A stretch of 12,080 bases of DNA. Origin: Treponema sp. GTDB lineage: Bacteria; Spirochaetota; Spirochaetia; Treponematales; Rectinemataceae. The notes under the pieces are model-generated. The model did no database searches and was not told where the DNA came from. It saw only the letters and a program-made list of their open reading frames with translations. Below, piece after piece: positions 7,398 through 12,080 of the stretch (the stretch's first letter is position 1; every line of letters begins with the position of its first letter). A program made the translations under genes and the position numbers. The DNA lies in the NCBI GenBank assembly GCA_012516755.1, contig JAAYWE010000149.1, positions 1 to 12,080 of the forward strand, read 5' to 3'.

Positions 7398-7508
7398 GCA
7401 ATCTTGGAAACTATAATTCGAGAAATCCACAACAGAATCATAGCATGCATAAAGGAAAAACCAGAAATGAAGGCCGATATTCAATAGCGCAAAAAATCCC
7501 AGTGCGGC

Positions 7509-7530
7509 TACCTTGCTCTACCTTGCTCTA
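7509..7530 (-). repeat. 10-bp tandem duplication at the stop of the HELSH lipoprotein gene
   Basis: On the minus strand AGAGCAAGGT occurs twice in tandem followed by AG. The first copy supplies the last codons and the stop TAG of the upstream reading frame. The second copy is non-coding. Confidence 0.85.
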
Positions 7531-9281
7531 AAAAGCATGCCTGGCTCAAATCCATAAGTAGACTCTAGAAAAGAACCCAGTTGTTCAGCACATGACACAA
7601 GTGCATCAAGATGCTCTTCCATATAAAAATTGATATCTTCTGTTAGCTCAGGATGCTCCTCTACAAGTCTATTCGCTAATGTTCTTGAAAAATATTTCTC
7701 TAAATCTTGAATTGGCTGCTGAACTAAATAAGCCTGCATTTCGTTAGCCATCAAATATGATGAATTAACGTTATATCGCATCCAGCGGAAATAACGATCG
7801 AGAAACCATCTTTCATCATTAGTCAATCTCTGATAGAGAGAAATGACAAGGTCGCGGTAGCTGGTATCTGTAAAAAAAAGGGCATGGCTCAACTCATGAG
7901 TGAGCAGGCGATATTGCAGGTAGCTGGGAGATTCTTGCGAAATCGATACTACTGCCCCTATGCCTGGTCGATACTTGCCTCCGCTTTTTAAGATAATTCC
8001 ATTTTTTATCAATAGCTCTCTCAATTCAATTTCCTCATTCGATAGCGAGAAATTCTGGGTAGCGGCTGCATCAAAAAACCTCGCCAGGTCCTCTGCTCGA
8101 TAATCATGAGCATTCCAGCCATGGAGGCTCGCGATCTGGCTGTCTTGCGCCAGGCTTCCAACAAATCCCATCTTTTCAACAAAAAAAGCAAGCCTCTTTA
8201 GATAACGGTCTTGAACAGAATAATCCTTGAATAAGAACAAAAGAACTTCGGGCTGTTGATCCCATCGCGCAAGGTAATATGGATCTGCAATCAGCGGAGA
8301 ATGAAAAACGAGCAAACCCGGGTCAATACTGGGTGGTTCCTCGGCCGACTGCAATGGATCAACACAAAAAACCGAGGCTCTGATGTCATTCTCAACATCC
8401 ATGGCTATTTTACCGGGGCTGTTCTCAAAAATCGTATAAGGAATTACAAAGAGGCTTCTCTTTCCTTGATGAAGATAGCTTATCTTTTGATTTCCCCAAA
8501 AAAAGGTAGCCAGACCTGGACTTCCTTCCAATATGATTTCCACTTTCATTCTTGAAGAAAGTTCAGGAGAAAGCCCAGAAAAAGGAGCCATGATTTCGTA
8601 GTGTTTTTTTTCGCCTTGTTCTTCGTATAAAAAATGGGGCGATATTTCTGTAATGTCATTCTGGATCCGCATACCGCGGAACGGAGGTACAAAACGTAGC
8701 TCCTTAACAGAGAAAAGAGACGAATCGGAGCTCCCATCAATTGCTGCGTTCGAATCATCTTTGGAAGCTGTCTTAAGGCTATTAATATTGCCTTCACTCA
8801 TGTTGGAACCAAGTTTTAGCACTTTTATCTCGAGCCATTTGATGGATTCGATCTCTGAAAGGGGAATGACAAAAGCATAGCTTCCAGCCTCCGAAATCGA
8901 GCAGTGTATTGACTTTGATTTACCTCTTTCCTCGCCAAAATTGAGCAAGAATTCTGTCTCATTGCTCAAAGATGATACCAGTAGACGAATACCATATCCT
9001 TCAGGAATTTCTATTGCTTTAATCAGATTGTATTTTTCTTTCTCGCCCTGTCTCTCGAAGATACCAACATTCTTATCGATCAGGAGGGATGTAAATGCTA
9101 GACTTTGCCCATCCTTATCATACCATCCAAAAGCATGGACTTCTCTAGATCTGCAGGAGCTAAAAAGAAGGAGAAATAAGAAACACAAAAATACACAGAG
9201 AGTGAGTATGTTGCGAAATAGACCCTTATTCTCATGCGCAAACCATCGGACTGGCTTATGCGCTATTTGTATTTTACTCAT
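7518..9281 (-). CDS. Lipoprotein with HELSH putative zinc-metalloprotease domain
   Basis: The N-terminus (587 residues in total) has a basic region, a strongly hydrophobic segment (about 21-40) and a lipobox-like FSSC at 40-43, so Cys43 is the probable lipidated residue. This anchors the protein to a membrane facing the periplasm or cell surface. Residues about 45-310 look beta-rich with no recognised domain and a Ser/Asp-rich linker near 160-190. The C-terminal third holds LLTHELSHALFF (459-470), a zincin HExxH signature: His462 and His466 would bind zinc and Glu463 would be catalytic. Glu514 in NEMQAYL is a possible third ligand, giving a gluzincin-like HExxH-(47)-E layout. The ATG at 9281 has only a poor Shine-Dalgarno sequence and lies at the edge of a 13-bp tandem repeat. 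It follows its neighbour by 32 bp, so both are probably one transcript. Substrate unknown; protease activity is inferred from the motif. Confidence 0.85.
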   Translation of the reverse strand: MSKIQIAHKPVRWFAHENKGLFRNILTLCVFLCFLFLLLFSSCRSREVHAFGWYDKDGQSLAFTSLLIDKNVGIFERQGEKEKYNLIKAIEIPEGYGIRLLVSSLSNETEFLLNFGEERGKSKSIHCSISEAGSYAFVIPLSEIESIKWLEIKVLKLGSNMSEGNINSLKTASKDDSNAAIDGSSDSSLFSVKELRFVPPFRGMRIQNDITEISPHFLYEEQGEKKHYEIMAPFSGLSPELSSRMKVEIILEGSPGLATFFWGNQKISYLHQGKRSLFVIPYTIFENSPGKIAMDVENDIRASVFCVDPLQSAEEPPSIDPGLLVFHSPLIADPYYLARWDQQPEVLLFLFKDYSVQDRYLKRLAFFVEKMGFVGSLAQDSQIASLHGWNAHDYRAEDLARFFDAAATQNFSLSNEEIELRELLIKNGIILKSGGKYRPGIGAVVSISQESPSYLQYRLLTHELSHALFFTDTSYRDLVISLYQRLTNDERWFLDRYFRWMRYNVNSSYLMANEMQAYLVQQPIQDLEKYFSRTLANRLVEEHPELTEDINFYMEEHLDALVSCAEQLGSFLESTYGFEPGMLFRAR

Positions 9282-9305
9282 CTCTATCTAAGATCTCTAT
9301 CTAAG
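9280..9305 (-). repeat. Perfect 13-bp tandem duplication abutting the lipoprotein start codon
   Basis: Read on the minus strand, CTTAGATAGAGAT occurs twice back to back; the final AT of the second copy is the first two bases of the ATG at 9281. It fills most of the 32-bp gap from the upstream gene and contains the only purine-rich (AGATAGAG) sequences available for ribosome binding. Confidence 0.9.
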
Positions 9306-9313
9306 GCTTTTGT

Positions 9314-10084
9314 CTATCGGAGCTCGAAGATTTCTCGTGCAAGCAATCGAGCGAGCTCGAATTTCTTGAACTCCGAAATACCATTCTTATCGCCGGCAAT
9401 TGAATCCCATAGGTTCATAAAATTCGCCGGGAGTCTTGGCTGAGCCTTTAACTTTGATTCGAATTCGGCGTGAGATGGTTCAAAAACATGATTCACCATA
9501 AAAATCGAAGCACCTGCATATCTTAGAAATCCTGAGTGCGACATTAAGCGAAAAAATTGATTACCTGATACCGATGCTGCCCCAAAGTCGGAGAGATAGT
9601 GTTCCATCTTCGCAGCAAAGCTATCGAATAGCGTATTCCAAGCTTCTTCCGGGAAATTGGTGAGATTAGACCGCATGCGTTCGATCCATTCGCTCCTCGA
9701 AAAAACAAGCGAAAAATGAAGTAAGCGATAGAGAGGATAAGTACCTGAATTCTTTAGGAGCTTTATATGATTAAGCGGATGTTCTACCAGATTCTGAATG
9801 CTTGGTATATGCTTATACTCTACCCTTATGGGTATTTCATCTAGAAAAAACCTATCCTTCATACCACCACGAGCCGACTCGAACGCACCTGGATTGTCGA
9901 AGAGCATTTGTCTTTTTTCCATGGTAGGAATGGCGCGCCGATAGTATACATCGAGAACCAATGCATAGTGTGGGTCTAATTCATCTTGTTGGGAGCGCTT
10001 ATCCATAGATATGCAATCCACACCTGGCCAGCGAGAAATCGTATCGATAAGAAAGCACGATATCTCTTCAGATTTGCGCTTCAT
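9314..10084 (-). CDS. Hypothetical protein, upstream partner of the HELSH lipoprotein
   Basis: I do not recognise the family. From the ATG at 10084 it has 256 residues, no signal peptide and no membrane segment, so it is probably cytoplasmic. The first part alternates strands and helices: WPGVDCISMD, then DPHYALVLDVYY with a string of acidic residues, then IPIRVEYK. This D...D...E spacing is loosely like nucleotidyltransferase-fold proteins, but the usual G-S motif is missing, so I do not assign it. The rest is mainly helical (for example PLYRLLHFSLVFSRSEWIER, and a Lys/Glu/Leu-rich C-terminus). GGAAGGG (10093-10099) lies 8 bases before this ATG and only 2 before a GTG at 10090, which decides the start. 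It is probably the first gene of a two-gene operon with the lipoprotein. Confidence 0.78.
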   Translation of the reverse strand: MKRKSEEISCFLIDTISRWPGVDCISMDKRSQQDELDPHYALVLDVYYRRAIPTMEKRQMLFDNPGAFESARGGMKDRFFLDEIPIRVEYKHIPSIQNLVEHPLNHIKLLKNSGTYPLYRLLHFSLVFSRSEWIERMRSNLTNFPEEAWNTLFDSFAAKMEHYLSDFGAASVSGNQFFRLMSHSGFLRYAGASIFMVNHVFEPSHAEFESKLKAQPRLPANFMNLWDSIAGDKNGISEFKKFELARLLAREIFELR

Positions 10085-10106
10085 GTACACTACCCTTCCT
10101 AGGCCA

Positions 10107-10115
10107 ATTATATCA
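10107..10115 (-). promoter_or_regulatory. Extended -10 promoter for the two-gene HELSH lipoprotein operon
   Basis: On the minus strand the sequence TGATATAAT is a perfect TATAAT (10107-10112) with an upstream TG in the extended -10 position. No good -35 hexamer is present at 16-18 bases, as expected for this promoter class. Transcription should start near 10100, leaving a leader of about 16 bases that just includes the GGAAGGG ribosome-binding site of the first gene. Confidence 0.55.
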
Positions 10116-10165
10116 TGGACGCTGGCTTTCTGCCATGCATCTTCGATGGTACTCTTTCACCCATG

Positions 10166-10194
10166 TTAACCAAGAGCCTAAGTGACTATATACT
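10166..10194 (+). promoter_or_regulatory. Promoter for the three-gene membrane-protein operon, possibly leaderless
   Basis: TTAACC (10166-10171) and TATACT (10189-10194) are separated by 17 bases and match the consensus at 4/6 and 5/6. The start of transcription would fall near 10201, two bases before the ATG at 10203. The distance from the -10 hexamer to the ATG (8 intervening bases) is the same as for the PBP gene. Confidence 0.45.
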
Positions 10195-10202
10195 CAATTG
10201 AC

Positions 10203-10811
10203 ATGCAGATCTTTGTACTAATTGTAAGGCCTTATGGAAATATTAGAAAACAGATATGGATGCTCAAGAGAAAGAGCTTTGATTGGACTCCAAGAAATAG
10301 CCACGATGTTCTGATGGCATTGCCTGAAGGCATCGTATGTGGCTTATTCGAACACCGAAATGGCCAAAGAATAGATCATAAGAATCGCGATTTCTTGGAG
10401 CATGTTCAGCGAACCCTTGTGCGCCACTCTCAAGAAATCTGCAAGAGCTTCCCTGACATCTTTGCGCTATCGGCAGTGGAAAAGAATGGTGATCATACGA
10501 TATTGAAGCTTGACAAAGCAATCGATTCGCAAAATCTTGACATTGCTCTTGAGCTTTTTGCTGAAGATGCTGATCTGAAAGTATCCGAAAATGCTCTTTT
10601 CTATGGTAATAAGATGCGTGAAGGGATCTGGTTTGGCAATGGATGTGCAGTTTCTCTCGATGCAGCCATCAGTTTCAAGAAATATGAACTTATGCTATAT
10701 CTAGCGGAGTTACCAGAAGCATCGTTCTGTGGTTTTCACTTCAGAGCTTTTGCTCGTGTCTACTGTAGAGAGAAGATGCATTCTCATTCAAAAGAGGATC
10801 AGATAATTTAG
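10203..10811 (+). CDS. Hypothetical protein with two weak ankyrin-like repeats
   Basis: I recognise no named family. From the ATG at 10203 it has 202 residues. The frame is open back to a GTG at 10182, and ATG at 10260 is another option. None of the three has a convincing Shine-Dalgarno sequence, and I prefer 10203 because a promoter places the RNA start about two bases before it. The first eight residues are hydrophobic but too short for a clear signal peptide. Two helical repeats share the pattern L-D-x-A-I-(8)-L-x-L: residues 103-118 (LDKAIDSQNLDIALEL) and 152-167 (LDAAISFKKYELMLYL). This recalls degenerate ankyrin repeats, but two poor copies do not prove it. The next gene starts 9 bases after the stop, so the genes are co-transcribed. 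No function assigned. Confidence 0.68.
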   Translation: MQIFVLIVRPYGNIRKQIWMLKRKSFDWTPRNSHDVLMALPEGIVCGLFEHRNGQRIDHKNRDFLEHVQRTLVRHSQEICKSFPDIFALSAVEKNGDHTILKLDKAIDSQNLDIALELFAEDADLKVSENALFYGNKMREGIWFGNGCAVSLDAAISFKKYELMLYLAELPEASFCGFHFRAFARVYCREKMHSHSKEDQII

Positions 10812-10820
10812 GGAGGGCTG

Positions 10821-11417
10821 ATGCTGAAAAAACAAATGTTGGTTACTCTAATGATTTCCGCCTTGGCGCTTGGTCTTAGTGCGCAAGAAAAAATCGAAGA
10901 CCCCTTTGAGGCGACACGAGTCAAAGGGGACCAATCAATAAGCATACAAATCGGAGGCTTTTTGCCCCTTTTTGTGATCGACAATGCTGGAACTCCTATA
11001 TCACCATCAAACATGAGTATTGGATCGGCATTTTCAGTTCAATATCGCTATATGCTGGGAAAGAATTTCTCCATAGGCGGTTCGGGTGCAGGCTCCTTTG
11101 TGACTACCGTGGGCGGAGGCACGCTTTTTATGGCTCCGATTGGAATTACCGGAGCATGGATATGGGGTCGCGAACCAATGGAATATGAGGTTTCTGCCGA
11201 ACTAGGTATGAATATTATGCGACTCTATGGTAATGGTCTTATTTCTCCTATTGCCAAGTTCGGAGGAGGAATCTCCAGATTCGTAGATTCCTCATGGAGT
11301 ATTGGATTCAAGTTAAATTGGTGGTTCGTTCCAGAGATACACCTGGGGACATTTAGCTATTTGACCAGTTATGCTAATTTTCTGGAGTTTTCCATTGGTG
11401 CAAATTACCATTTCTGA
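10821..11417 (+). CDS. Outer-membrane beta-barrel protein
   Basis: This is probably a small integral outer-membrane protein (198 residues). The N-terminus (MLKKQMLVTLMISALALG) is a typical Sec signal peptide with likely cleavage after LSA, between residues 21 and 22. The mature part is built of short amphipathic stretches rich in Gly, aromatic and small residues, such as FSVQYRYMLGKNFSIGGSG and AKFGGGISRF. It ends in LEFSIGANYHF, with the terminal aromatic residue expected of BAM-assembled barrels. Its length would suit an eight-stranded barrel, broadly like OmpW or OmpA-barrel proteins, but I cannot place it in a specific family. AGGGAGG lies 4 bases before the ATG. It sits between an unknown gene and a lipoprotein gene in a tight operon (gaps of 9 and 10 bases), suggesting a shared envelope role. 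Confidence 0.82.
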   Translation: MLKKQMLVTLMISALALGLSAQEKIEDPFEATRVKGDQSISIQIGGFLPLFVIDNAGTPISPSNMSIGSAFSVQYRYMLGKNFSIGGSGAGSFVTTVGGGTLFMAPIGITGAWIWGREPMEYEVSAELGMNIMRLYGNGLISPIAKFGGGISRFVDSSWSIGFKLNWWFVPEIHLGTFSYLTSYANFLEFSIGANYHF

Positions 11418-11427
11418 GGGGTGCCAC

Positions 11428-12021
11428 ATGCTTAATAAGAAGAGAGACAGAGAATTCAAGTTTATTATTGATAGAAAAGCTCGAGAGAATTCCAGAAAGG
11501 ATATCCCAGTCCAGTCCAAAAAGAGGCAATATCTTTTAGCTGCAATTCTGATCATTCTGACCTTGTCAAGCTGTGACAATACTTTTTCGATTTTTCAGAG
11601 CATAGGCCAAGAAGTGAAGCAATTGGGCGCTGAGCTTTTTAAGGGAACAACCGTGCGCGCAATGGGCTCGGATGCTACAAATTATTATGCCCTCATGTCT
11701 AAGGTGGTATACAAGCCAAAAAGCGGCGTAAATTGGGATGTCCGTCCTATAGATGGAGATACAGATTACTTTTCACCAGGTCTTGCATCCGATGGCAATA
11801 CTATATATGTTGCCAAAGCAGATTTAAACGCTAATTTGAAAGATATATATTCGAGGGCCGATGGATGTAAGAACTGGACTGGTATGGACGCAAAGAACGA
11901 CATCCAAAATGTAATTGGTGCTGGCAATAATTTTTGCGTTGATTGGCTCAAATGCGAGAACAATACGCTTTTTGTGGCCTTCCATAGCTCAGCAGGCTAT
12001 TCTCCGTACTTTTACAGTTGA
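11428..12021 (+). CDS. Lipoprotein with beta-propeller-like repeats, perhaps shortened
   Basis: The ATG at 11428 follows GAGGGG by 6 bases and the previous stop by 10 bases, which decides it over an upstream ATG inside the barrel gene. It encodes 197 residues. A long basic N-region (about 34 residues) precedes a hydrophobic core (35-46) and a lipobox LSSC with Cys49 as lipidation site. Asp50 follows; in E. coli Asp at +2 keeps lipoproteins in the inner membrane, but spirochaete sorting rules may differ. Residues about 85-197 have similar units: NYYALMSKVVYKPKSGVNW, GNTIYVAKAD (123-132) and NNTLFVAFHS (178-187), reminiscent of beta-propeller blades. The chain stops right after the second N-T-[IL]-[YF]-V-A unit, too short for a full propeller. 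All three frames close soon after the stop and a terminator follows. It is either a genuinely small protein or a C-terminally shortened one. Partner or substrate unknown. Confidence 0.78.
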   Translation: MLNKKRDREFKFIIDRKARENSRKDIPVQSKKRQYLLAAILIILTLSSCDNTFSIFQSIGQEVKQLGAELFKGTTVRAMGSDATNYYALMSKVVYKPKSGVNWDVRPIDGDTDYFSPGLASDGNTIYVAKADLNANLKDIYSRADGCKNWTGMDAKNDIQNVIGAGNNFCVDWLKCENNTLFVAFHSSAGYSPYFYS

Positions 12022-12042
12022 CATAAGGGAGTAGGGGAAATA

Positions 12043-12077
12043 ATTCCTTTCAGCACAATCTGAAGGGAATATTTTTT
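12043..12077 (+). terminator. Rho-independent terminator of the three-gene operon
   Basis: ATTCCTTTCAG pairs with CTGAAGGGAAT (11 bp, one T-G wobble) around a six-base loop, followed by ATTTTTT. It lies 21 bases after the stop codon of the beta-propeller-like lipoprotein gene. Confidence 0.9.
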
Positions 12078-12080
12078 AAA

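Noticed and set aside
8546..8797. Several open frames of 60-120 codons inside cysK, pgk, gap, the PBP and the lipoprotein genes
   Set aside because: They lie wholly inside well-supported genes in other frames, lack ribosome-binding sites and have unbiased, Arg/Ser-rich compositions typical of shadow frames.
9314..10084. Nucleotidyltransferase (toxin-antitoxin-like) reading of the 256-residue protein
   Set aside because: Acidic residues occur in a suggestive order, but the G-S motif that defines the fold's active site is missing, so the assignment would be a guess.
10182..10202. GTG at 10182 as start of the ankyrin-like protein gene
   Set aside because: It lies upstream of the likely -10 element, so it would not be on the predicted transcript; kept only as an alternative.
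10198..10203. Perfect TTGACA as a -35 element for a start at 10260
   Set aside because: No acceptable -10 hexamer lies 15-19 bases downstream; the TTAACC/TATACT pair just upstream fits better.

Overview
The window looks like chromosomal DNA from a diderm bacterium, most likely a spirochaete of the Treponema/Rectinema type. The evidence is a long GAPDH of the spirochaete/kinetoplastid kind, a 419-residue phosphoglycerate kinase, two lipoproteins with -SSC lipoboxes, an outer-membrane beta-barrel protein and moderate G+C. The lineage is inferred from remembered family features, not from a search. Gene density is high. There is no gene-free stretch over 300 bases, and I see no tRNA, rRNA, CRISPR array, insertion sequence or phage gene.

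Left part, minus strand: gap and pgk form a glycolytic operon (21 bp apart) with a sigma-70-like promoter upstream of gap and a strong intrinsic terminator just after pgk. Beyond the terminator lies a CysK-family cysteine synthase. A further gene probably starts at the extreme left edge.

Centre: a class A penicillin-binding protein (plus strand) diverges from gap. Its promoter sits so close to the first possible start codon that the mRNA is predicted to be leaderless. Convergent to it is a FtsB/DivIC-like septum protein with an unusual second membrane segment. Divergent from that is a largely disordered protein carrying five copies of a short P-[LF]-[DE] motif. These three genes form a plausible cell-envelope and division neighbourhood.

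Right part: a minus-strand two-gene unit encodes an unrecognised 256-residue protein and a 587-residue lipoprotein with an HELSH zinc-protease motif. An extended -10 promoter lies upstream. The lipoprotein gene has a perfect 13-bp tandem duplication at its start and a 10-bp one at its stop. Divergent from this unit is a tight three-gene operon: an unknown, weakly ankyrin-like protein, an outer-membrane beta-barrel protein and a lipoprotein with beta-propeller-like repeats. It ends in a clear intrinsic terminator at the right edge.

I see no obvious defence or mobile system. The most interesting observations are the two matched predicted leaderless promoters, the metalloprotease lipoprotein operon, the two-TM FtsB-like protein and the possible terminator/antiterminator overlap after pgk.
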